A program made the position numbers and the translations under genes. Positions 7,767-14,593 of a stretch of DNA of 40,542 nucleotides are shown one piece after another. The DNA comes from CAYXST01 sp964472495 (lineage in GTDB: Bacteria; Patescibacteriota; Minisyncoccia; Portnoybacterales; UBA2143), in NCBI GenBank assembly GCA_964472495.1, contig CAYYLD010000004.1, positions 1-40,542 on the forward strand, given 5' to 3'. Below the pieces are notes generated by a model. That model searched no databases. It was not told the DNA's origin and worked only from the letters and a program-made list of their open reading frames with translations. Each line of letters opens with the position of its first letter. Position 1 is the stretch's first letter.

Positions 7767-8759
7767 ATGGCTAAAAAAAATGCTTTTGATAAAAGTTCCC
7801 CGGCTCCTGAGAATAAGAATAAAAAGACGCTTTTAGTTCTGACTGGTTTTTCCTGTAATAATAATTGCATTGTTTGTTCAGTTAGAACTAAGGAGGCCTC
7901 CTATCCGGATAGAAGTTATCAGGAAATAGCCGCCGAAATGGAAGAAAAAAGGCAGGAGGGCTTTGAGAGTATTGAATTTACCGGTGGCGAGCCGAGTATT
8001 CGTAAGGACATTATTCAGTTGGTTTCTCGGGCTAAGGAATTAGGTTATCAGCAGATCGGCTTTAGCACTAATGGACGCCTTTTCAGTTATCCGGAATTTT
8101 GTCAAAAGATTGTTCGGGCCGGTTTAAACAGAGTTACTTTTTCTTTACTTAGCCACCAAGCGGAAATTCATAACGCCATCACCCGAACGCCGGAATCTTT
8201 CAGTGAAATTATGGCCGGCCTAAAAAATGCCCAAAAATTTCCCGATGTTCACCTTAATGTCAGCTCAGTCATTTCTCGACTCAATTTTCGTAATTTAAGG
8301 AAATTCGGTGAATTCATTTCTTCTCTGGGAATTAACCACTGGTATCTTTTAGATTTAATTCCGGACGGCAACGCCCAAATTCATTACCCGAACTTAGTGG
8401 TTGGCTTAAATGCCTTGGCCAAGGAACTAAATGGCCTTTCAGAGATAGCCGGTGATTTTGTAGAGTTCGGTTTTTTTGATTTCCCTTTCTGTCTTTTCAA
8501 GCCCGAATTAAGAAAGAAAAAAAATGTTTGTTTCGTCAATGCCAAGATGAGGATGGAGATTACCCAACAAGTCGGCTATAATCCCCAAAGAATCAGTTTG
8601 GATAACCAAGGAGTATATTCCGATGTTTATCGGGTGAATATTGATATTTGTAAAAAGTGTAAGTTTTATCGGGAGTGTGGCGGACTTTGGAAGGTCTATT
8701 TAGATTTATACGGCTCTCAAGAACTAATTAATCTGGCCCAAAAAAACAGCTGTCTATAA
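7767..8759 (+). CDS. Radical SAM protein 2 of the paralogous set
   Basis: The protein has 330 residues. CxxxCxxC is C30, C34, C37 (FSCNNNCIVC); GGEP is at 73-76 (FTGGEPSIRKD). The mid-region carries the set's shared motif IHNAITRTPESF. Near the C-terminus come a FPFC motif and then CKKCKFYRECGGLW...Y...YGSQE, i.e. P-x-C plus CxxCx5C, four cysteines able to hold an auxiliary iron-sulphur cluster. An Asn/Lys-rich, probably disordered stretch of about 20 residues precedes the core. It starts 9 bp after radical SAM gene 1. A peptide-modifying function is inferred from family and context. Confidence 0.85.
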   Translation: MAKKNAFDKSSPAPENKNKKTLLVLTGFSCNNNCIVCSVRTKEASYPDRSYQEIAAEMEEKRQEGFESIEFTGGEPSIRKDIIQLVSRAKELGYQQIGFSTNGRLFSYPEFCQKIVRAGLNRVTFSLLSHQAEIHNAITRTPESFSEIMAGLKNAQKFPDVHLNVSSVISRLNFRNLRKFGEFISSLGINHWYLLDLIPDGNAQIHYPNLVVGLNALAKELNGLSEIAGDFVEFGFFDFPFCLFKPELRKKKNVCFVNAKMRMEITQQVGYNPQRISLDNQGVYSDVYRVNIDICKKCKFYRECGGLWKVYLDLYGSQELINLAQKNSCL

Positions 8760-8774
8760 TTTTAAGTGAAGTAC

Positions 8775-8817
8775 AAGGTCCGACCTTTTGAAGTCGGACC
8801 TCAAAAGGTCGGACCTT
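8775..8817. repeat. Perfect 17-bp inverted repeat between radical SAM genes 2 and 3
   Basis: Arms 8775-8791 and 8801-8817 are exact reverse complements with a 9-base loop, and the loop (AGTCGGACC) repeats part of the arm. In RNA this would be a very stable hairpin ending 6 bases before the ATG of the next gene. It could reduce or retime translation of gene 3, or protect an mRNA end. A TTG-initiated extension of gene 3 would read through this element. Confidence 0.75.
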
Positions 8818-8823
8818 GAAGGT

Positions 8824-9780
8824 ATGACTAAAGATAAACTTGAAAAAAAAGTATCCTTTCGAGCTAAAAAGCAGACCGGCAAGATAGAAAGTTTAATAAT
8901 TTTTAAATGTAATTGCCACTGTATTATGTGCTCAACCGGTTTGCAGATTGAGAGAGGTATTGATAGTACTGATTACCATACAATCAGGCCTTTTGATGAG
9001 GTCATTAAAGATATCGACAAGGCAAGACAAATGAATGCCCAGGCCTTCGCTTTTTCCGGTGGCGAGCCGACTTTACGTAAGGATTTGCCCAAGTTGGCCA
9101 GATATGCCAAATCAGTCGGCTTGCCTCATATTGAGGTCCAGTCCAACGGGCGAATGTATTTCTATAAAAAATATTGCCGGAAATTAATCAATAGCGGGGT
9201 GAATGAATTCGTTATCTCTTTTCATTCCCATATAGAAAAAGTTCACGACAAGATAATGGGCGTGCCCGGCACCTATCAGCAGGTTATCCAGGGGATAAAA
9301 AATCTTAATCAATTAGGTCAGCCGGTTAAAATTAATATTGTCCTGATTAAATTAAATTACGCTCATTTAGAAGAATTCATTAAGTTTTTATTGAACTTTG
9401 AAATTAAAGAGATTCGTTTTGATATGGCTATGATTGAGGGAAACACCCTGAAAAACCCCAAAGCAATTATTGCCAAAATGAGCTTAGTCGGTCCTCATAT
9501 TTGTCGGGCGATTGATTTAGCCAAAGATAAAATGGGTTGTTATGTTTATAATATGGTTCCCTGCTTATTGCCCGGTCACGAAGAATACATTAATGATTTG
9601 GGGCAATTAGATACTATTTTAGTCGGGCCGGAATTTGAAACTTCTCTTGATACGGCCAGGAAAGGCAGAAGAGTTAAAGCCGAAGTTTGCCGGCAATGTA
9701 AATATAACAATATCTGTAACGGCATTTGGAAAAATTATGCCCAAGTTTTTGGCTTTGGCGAACTAAAGCCAGTTAAATAA
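8824..9780 (+). CDS. Radical SAM protein 3 of the paralogous set
   Basis: The protein has 318 residues from the ATG at 8824. The frame is open back to a TTG at 8788, but those 12 codons lie in the inverted repeat, so the ATG is preferred. CxxxCxxC is C29, C33, C36 (FKCNCHCIMC); FSGGEPTLRKD follows. It shares VHDKIMGVPGTY in the middle, a VPC motif, and a C-terminal CRQCKYNNICNGIWKNY...GFGELKPV with its neighbours. The predicted auxiliary-cluster cysteines match those of genes 2, 4 and 5, pointing to duplication within the locus. The stop is 11 bp before gene 4. The substrate is inferred only from context. Confidence 0.85.
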   Translation: MTKDKLEKKVSFRAKKQTGKIESLIIFKCNCHCIMCSTGLQIERGIDSTDYHTIRPFDEVIKDIDKARQMNAQAFAFSGGEPTLRKDLPKLARYAKSVGLPHIEVQSNGRMYFYKKYCRKLINSGVNEFVISFHSHIEKVHDKIMGVPGTYQQVIQGIKNLNQLGQPVKINIVLIKLNYAHLEEFIKFLLNFEIKEIRFDMAMIEGNTLKNPKAIIAKMSLVGPHICRAIDLAKDKMGCYVYNMVPCLLPGHEEYINDLGQLDTILVGPEFETSLDTARKGRRVKAEVCRQCKYNNICNGIWKNYAQVFGFGELKPVK

Positions 9781-9791
9781 TATTTGTCTAT

Positions 9792-10739
9792 ATGCATCAG
9801 TCGCTTATTCTTGTTTTGCATAATGTCGGCTGTAAAAACCGCTGTGTTTTCTGTAATAAGGTCAAAAAGTATGCTCCGAAAGAAACGGCTGACCAAATTG
9901 CCGCCAAAGAGTTGAGAAAATTAGCTTACCTGAAAAGGAATAGAGGAATTAATCAAATAATAATTTCCGGCAACGACCCTATGGAATACTATAATTTTCT
10001 TGGTTTTCTGAAGAAAATCAAACGGAAGACCCAGCTCGGTATTTTTTTACAAAGTCATTGCCTTGATTTTGAGGACCTTGATTATTTAAAAACGGTTTTA
10101 GACATAGGGAACATTGAGTCAATTCAAATACCTGTTTATGGACACAAAGCGGAGATTCACGATGCTATTACTCAAAATAAAGGAAGTTTTAAATCAGTGA
10201 TTAAAGCCCTTAATAACTTTAAAAAATTAAATTTTAATAATATTCAATTGCATACTCTCTTTTTGAAGCAAAACCAAAGACATTTTTTAAAATTAATTTC
10301 ATTTTTATTAAGCTTTGGTTGTAAAATAGATGCTTCTTTGCCGGCTATTCCCAGCTTTAAAGGGAGATACAGAAAAAGATATTTAGACAATATTCCTGAT
10401 TTAAATAAGCTGTCGGCCGGTTTTAGAAAAATTAAAGAAAAATTTAAAAACGATTTAGACAGAATTTTTCTTCACGATATCCCTTTCTGCCTGGCCCCTC
10501 TTAAGCCGACTAACCTTAATTTCAGAAGCCAATACGCTTATAAGGGATATGAGCATTTCAAGAAAAGAAAAATTGACACAGTCGTTGTTGACGGAGAGGT
10601 CATCCCCAGATATCGGCTTTTGTTTAAAGACGAAAAATGCCAAAAATGCGTTTTAGACAACATGTGTTCGGGCATCACCGAACCCTATATTGATTTAGGC
10701 CTGTTCAAAGCAAAGCCATTGGCTAATTGTCCGAAATAA
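9792..10739 (+). CDS. Radical SAM protein 4 of the paralogous set, altered GGEP motif
   Basis: The protein has 315 residues. CxxxCxxC is intact (C14, C18, C21 in VGCKNRCVFC), but the usual GGEP is replaced by SGNDP (59-63), which normally contacts the SAM amino group. The shared motif IHDAITQNKGSF, a DIPFC motif and the C-terminal CQKCVLDNMCSG are kept, while the end (KPLANCPK) diverges from the shared E-x-x-P-V form. It may be an enzyme with shifted chemistry or a non-catalytic partner of one of the active paralogues. Its end overlaps the longest form of gene 5 by 13 bp. Confidence 0.8.
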   Translation: MHQSLILVLHNVGCKNRCVFCNKVKKYAPKETADQIAAKELRKLAYLKRNRGINQIIISGNDPMEYYNFLGFLKKIKRKTQLGIFLQSHCLDFEDLDYLKTVLDIGNIESIQIPVYGHKAEIHDAITQNKGSFKSVIKALNNFKKLNFNNIQLHTLFLKQNQRHFLKLISFLLSFGCKIDASLPAIPSFKGRYRKRYLDNIPDLNKLSAGFRKIKEKFKNDLDRIFLHDIPFCLAPLKPTNLNFRSQYAYKGYEHFKKRKIDTVVVDGEVIPRYRLLFKDEKCQKCVLDNMCSGITEPYIDLGLFKAKPLANCPK

Positions 10740-11677
10740 CTATCATGGATTTAAACGTTTGGGATAAATGTAACAATCGATGTCTGATGTGCACTAATCC
10801 CGACTGGCCTTGGCCAGCCTGGGACGGTAGTTGTGATTATAGTTATCCGGCTATTATTAAAAGATTAGAAAAGGCGAAAGAGGAAATTAAATTGGATGAC
10901 TCTATTTATTTAACCGGCGGCGAACCGACTCTTCACCCTCGTTTTTTGGGTATTTTGGAATATGTCAGCCGGCATTTTCCTGAACAAAGAGTAAAATTAC
11001 TGACTAACGGCCGTAAATTTTTCTATAAAGATTTTGCTCAGAAGGTTTTAGCGACTAATAACAACTTTGATATTTGCGTCTCTATTTACGGGCCCAATGT
11101 TAAGATTCATGATGCTATTACCAGGTCAGGGGGTAGTTTTGAGCAGACGACTAAAGGCCTGGAAAATTTACTGGCTTATAAAAAAGGGGGACATATTTTT
11201 GATATCAGATTTGTTATCAGTCAGCTTTCCTATAAACATATCAATCAATTTCTGAAAATGGTTAAACAGAGATTTCCTTTAATTGACAGAGTCATCCTGA
11301 TTTTTTGGGAGGCAGAAGCCCAAGCGGTCAAGAATTTAGAAGCGGTTAAAGTTGACTATAGTCAAGTCAGGCCCTATCTGGAGAAAAGCTATCCTTTATT
11401 AAAAGGGATTAAAGAAATTAGATTCTATCATTTCCCTTTATGTACTTTGTCAGAAAAGTTTTGGCCCTATCTCTGGCGAACTCTACCAGACAAGGAGGTG
11501 GATTTTGTCAAAGCTTGCCAGGAATGTAATTATAAGAAGCACTGTTTGGGTATTCATAAAGGTTATCTAGAGTATATCGGGGCTAAAGAATTTACTCCCG
11601 TAAAGAAACATCTAGAGGTAGAAAAAACCGGAGATACTTATAGACCGATAGGAAGAGTTGGAAGAGTAGGTAGATAG
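10727..11677 (+). CDS. Radical SAM protein 5 of the paralogous set
   Basis: The protein has 316 residues from a TTG at 10727; an ATG at 10745 is the alternative start. The TTG form keeps the usual first beta strand before the cluster motif (ITIMDLNVWDKC) and overlaps gene 4 by 13 bp. The ATG form leaves only eight residues before the first cysteine. Cluster cysteines are C15, C19, C22 (TTG numbering); LTGGEPTLHPRF follows. Shared motifs are IHDAITRSGGSF, FPLC and CQECNYKKHCLGIHKGYLEYIGAKEFTPV (a longer run of the family signature than its neighbours). The C-terminus adds a Gly/Arg-Val tail (RPIGRVGRVGR). It is the last gene of the radical SAM run. Confidence 0.85.
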   Translation: MSEITIMDLNVWDKCNNRCLMCTNPDWPWPAWDGSCDYSYPAIIKRLEKAKEEIKLDDSIYLTGGEPTLHPRFLGILEYVSRHFPEQRVKLLTNGRKFFYKDFAQKVLATNNNFDICVSIYGPNVKIHDAITRSGGSFEQTTKGLENLLAYKKGGHIFDIRFVISQLSYKHINQFLKMVKQRFPLIDRVILIFWEAEAQAVKNLEAVKVDYSQVRPYLEKSYPLLKGIKEIRFYHFPLCTLSEKFWPYLWRTLPDKEVDFVKACQECNYKKHCLGIHKGYLEYIGAKEFTPVKKHLEVEKTGDTYRPIGRVGRVGR

Positions 11678-11708
11678 CAATATTTAAAAATAAGTGGATA
11701 ACTATATT

Positions 11709-11737
11709 TTGAGCTAATTTTCAAAATATGCTATTAT
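11709..11737 (+). promoter_or_regulatory. Promoter of the O-antigen polymerase-like gene
   Basis: -35 TTGAGC (11709-11714), a 17-bp spacer and -10 TATTAT (11732-11737). A strong Shine-Dalgarno AAAGGAG (11757-11763) lies 8 bases before the ATG at 11772. This marks a new transcription unit after the radical SAM operon. Confidence 0.6.
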
Positions 11738-11771
11738 ATAAATAAGTTATAATAATAAAGGAGATAATTCT

Positions 11772-14249
11772 ATGAGAAAGATATGTAATTTCGTTATCAA
11801 AATGACTATTTACGGTCTGGTTTTCCTGATACCTTTGTTTTGGCTGACTTGGACGGTTGAATCTTTTGAGTTTAACAAACAGTATTTACTCTTTTTCTTG
11901 GTCGGCTTGGCTCTCTTGGCTTGGTTAACCAAAATGATTGTTGTTCAGAAACGATTTACTCTTTATCGGACTCCTTTGGATTTATGGATTTTGATTTTTA
12001 TGGTTATCGTCGTTCTATCCAGTTTCTTTTCGGTGGATAAAATTTCTTCCTGGCTGGGTTTCTACGGGCGCTTTACCGATTCAACGATTGGTCTATTAGC
12101 TTTAGGAGTATTATATTTCGTGGTGGTCAACAATCTGAAAACTCGGAGTGATTCAAAGACGTCCTTCTCGAATAATTATAACGATAGTCAGATAGGATTA
12201 ATTCCTAAGGAAGGACAGACCGAAGTTAATCAGATAGAAAAGATTAGTCAATTTCCGATTAAAAAAGGAATTTTATCCCGGGATAAAATTTTAAGAATGT
12301 TTTTAATCTCGATTTGGTTGGTGGTCATCATTAGCTATCTTTCTATTTTCGGATTTTGGGCTAAAATTCCCGGTTTGCCCTCAGTAATGACATTTCAATC
12401 TTTCAATCCGGTCAACGGTTCTCTCCAGGGACTAAGTATTTTTTTAGTAGCCGTGATTAGCTTATTAGTCGGAATAATCTTACAACAGATAAAAAAGAAA
12501 CCAGAACGAAAAATATTCCTGATTAATCGCTATCTCTTACTTGGCTTAGCCGTTCTTTTATTGGTCTGGATTAGTTTTCGGGCCGCTTGGCTGACTTTAG
12601 CAGCCGTCATGTTTATTATATTAGTTACCGCTATCTGGACGCGTTTATTCAGAAAAAGAGTTAACTTGCTCATTCTGCCGATATTCTTACTGTTGATTTC
12701 CTTAGCTGGTTTGACCGGCTTTGTAGATAAGGCCAAAAATTTCACCGGTTCCGATTTTATCAAAACGCCGTTGCCCCAGGAGGTTATTTTGGATTACCAA
12801 ACAGCCGGGCAGATAAGCTGGCAAACTCTCAAAAGCTATCCGATTTTAGGTTCCGGACCGGGCACTTTTTTGACCGATTTCACTAAATTCAAGCCGGTTC
12901 AATTTAACGAGAATAGATTTTGGAACGTCCGTTTTGACAAAGCGCCAAGCTATTTAATGGAACTAGTTGGGACAATCGGTGCTTTTGGTGTATTTTCTTA
13001 TTTAATCGTTGTCGGCATCTTTAGTTTAATTATCTTCATCTTTTTGAAGCGAGTTTCTAAAGAGACAATTTTGTCAGCCGATAAGGCAGTGATTATTTTA
13101 TCTCTATTTTTCTTTTGGTTAACCCTATTGATCGGTCAGTTTGTTTATCTTAACAATACGGTTTTGGCTTTCTGTTTTTGGTTTTTTATGGCTTTGACTA
13201 TTGCTCTTTGGCAATCAGCCCAAAGCAATTATAAGAGAATTAATTTTTCTTTTGAGAAGCTGCCTGAAGTTGGTCTAATCATGAATGTTATTTTATTGAT
13301 TGTTGTTTTTGTCTTCTTCGGCTTGTTTTATTTGGGAGGTCGGCTTTATTGGGCTGATGTTAAGTTTAATCAAGGGACGGCTGACAATGAGCAATTAGTC
13401 CAAAATTCGGAGCAGGCGGTTAATCTGAATGAGTATCGCGAAAATTATCGTCGCAGCTTGTCGCAGACTTATTTAATCAGCGCTTGGGCCGAAGCCAATA
13501 AATCGGAAGAAGAACAAAATGCCCAGCTTCTCCAGGCCTATGCCACCGGAGCTATCCAGCAAGCCAGGATGGCTACCTCGCTTAGTCCTAATTCGGTAAT
13601 GGCCTGGCAGAACTTAGCCGCTGTTTATCGCGATAGCCGTGGTTTGGTTGGCGGAACTTTGCCCTTTGCCATAGATACTTTTAATCAGGCCTTGGAATTA
13701 GAACCGACCAATCCGTTTTTCTATCGGGAGCTTTGTCGAATAAATTTGATTAGCGAAGAAAAAGATTGGGACAAGACGATTGATTATTGCCAGAAAGCCA
13801 TTGATTTGAAATCAGATTATTTGGACGCTCATATTCAATTAGCTTTGGTTTATGAACAAAAAGGGGATTTAGAAGAAGCGCGTAATCGTTTAACCGGCGC
13901 GCTGGATAAATTAAGAGGAGTTAGTTTTCAAAGGGGTTCTGAATTAGCCGGGGCGGCCTCCGAAATATATTTCCAGCTCGGTCGAGTTTATTTCAACCTT
14001 AACCAGCTTGACCAAGCCATTAATATGTTTGAGCAATCGGTTATTGTTATGCCCGAATATGCTAATGCCCGTTATGCTTTAGCTTTATCTTATCAGACAA
14101 AAGGGCGTTTGGGCGATGCCTTGACCCAATTCCAGATTGTTGACCAGTTAGTGCCCGGTAATGAAGATGTCCGGGGGAGAATTCAGCAGTTGCGGGAACA
14201 GACCCAACCACAAACGCCAGCCGAACAAACGCCGACTGAAGGAGAATAA
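11772..14249 (+). CDS. O-antigen ligase/polymerase-like membrane protein with C-terminal TPR repeats
   Basis: The protein has 825 residues. About 10-12 hydrophobic segments span residues 10-520, including a long periplasmic-type loop with YPILGSGPGTFLTDF, the motif region of the Wzy/WaaL (O-antigen_lig) family. From about 600 to 815 there are at least four TPR units (e.g. AIDTFNQALELEPTNP, TIDYCQKAIDLKSDYLDAH, AINMFEQSVIVMPEYANARY, ALTQFQIVDQLVPGNE). A short Gln/Thr/Pro tail closes it. The family polymerises or ligates polyprenyl-linked glycans at the outer face of the membrane. This architecture is frequent in CPR genomes (from memory). It has its own promoter and ribosome site but adjoins the GT genes, so a shared surface-glycan role is plausible. 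Confidence 0.8.
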   Translation: MRKICNFVIKMTIYGLVFLIPLFWLTWTVESFEFNKQYLLFFLVGLALLAWLTKMIVVQKRFTLYRTPLDLWILIFMVIVVLSSFFSVDKISSWLGFYGRFTDSTIGLLALGVLYFVVVNNLKTRSDSKTSFSNNYNDSQIGLIPKEGQTEVNQIEKISQFPIKKGILSRDKILRMFLISIWLVVIISYLSIFGFWAKIPGLPSVMTFQSFNPVNGSLQGLSIFLVAVISLLVGIILQQIKKKPERKIFLINRYLLLGLAVLLLVWISFRAAWLTLAAVMFIILVTAIWTRLFRKRVNLLILPIFLLLISLAGLTGFVDKAKNFTGSDFIKTPLPQEVILDYQTAGQISWQTLKSYPILGSGPGTFLTDFTKFKPVQFNENRFWNVRFDKAPSYLMELVGTIGAFGVFSYLIVVGIFSLIIFIFLKRVSKETILSADKAVIILSLFFFWLTLLIGQFVYLNNTVLAFCFWFFMALTIALWQSAQSNYKRINFSFEKLPEVGLIMNVILLIVVFVFFGLFYLGGRLYWADVKFNQGTADNEQLVQNSEQAVNLNEYRENYRRSLSQTYLISAWAEANKSEEEQNAQLLQAYATGAIQQARMATSLSPNSVMAWQNLAAVYRDSRGLVGGTLPFAIDTFNQALELEPTNPFFYRELCRINLISEEKDWDKTIDYCQKAIDLKSDYLDAHIQLALVYEQKGDLEEARNRLTGALDKLRGVSFQRGSELAGAASEIYFQLGRVYFNLNQLDQAINMFEQSVIVMPEYANARYALALSYQTKGRLGDALTQFQIVDQLVPGNEDVRGRIQQLREQTQPQTPAEQTPTEGE

Positions 14250-14310
14250 AATATAAAAGGCATGCCTCGGGATTCTGCTAAGGGCAACCTTTACAGCGCT
14301 CGGGGCGAAA

Positions 14311-14426
14311 CCCGGGGCGTCCCTTTTAAACCCGGGGCGTCCCTTTTTACTACACCCTTTTAAACCCGGGGCGTCCCTTTTTACTACACCCTTTTGCAAA
14401 AGGGTGTAGTAAAAAGGGACGCCCCG
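14311..14426. repeat. Family A palindrome with two stepped partial copies
   Basis: Three units each begin CCCGGGGCGTCCC, at 14311 (20 bp long), 14331 (34 bp) and 14365 (full). The full copy has perfect 28-bp arms (14368-14395 and 14398-14425) with a 2-base loop. The stepped lengths look like replication slippage on a hairpin. Confidence 0.8.
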
Positions 14427-14451
14427 CTAACGGGCGGCTCTTTAGACACTC

Positions 14452-14479
14452 TTGACACTTTTTAGAATTTGTTTATACT
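14452..14479 (+). promoter_or_regulatory. rpoB promoter
   Basis: -35 TTGACA (14452-14457), a perfect consensus; 16-bp spacer; -10 TATACT (14474-14479). Expected start of transcription near 14486, giving a leader of about 108 bases. Confidence 0.65.
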
Positions 14480-14557
14480 GATGAGTAACCATCAACTAAT
14501 AGTTTTCTGATATCATAATTACTCATTGTTGACAAAAATTTTCTTAAATAAATAAAG

Positions 14558-14593
14558 ACCCTTCTAAAGGAGAAAAGGGAAGGGTTTGTTTTT
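14558..14593 (+). promoter_or_regulatory. Hairpin plus T-run abutting the rpoB start codon
   Basis: ACCCTTC (14558-14564) pairs with GAAGGGT (14579-14585), followed by TTGTTTTT directly up to the ATG. The 14-base loop holds the only strong Shine-Dalgarno (AAAGGAG, 14566-14572), which is 21 bases from the ATG. The element could be an attenuator or a translation switch; the stem is short and the role unproven. Confidence 0.45.

Larger units (their letters stand above)
14250..14593 (+). other. Intergenic region: stepped palindromic repeats, then the rpoB promoter and leader
   Basis: No gene is seen. The first ~180 bp are copies of palindrome family A and a piece of family B. The second half holds the rpoB promoter, an 8-bp dyad (ATGAGTAA 14481-14488 / TTACTCAT 14519-14526) near the expected start of transcription, and a hairpin just before the rpoB ATG. 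Confidence 0.7.

Noticed and set aside
8788..8823. TTG start for radical SAM gene 3
   Set aside because: The 12 codons are inside the inverted repeat and unlike other family N-termini; ATG at 8824 preferred.
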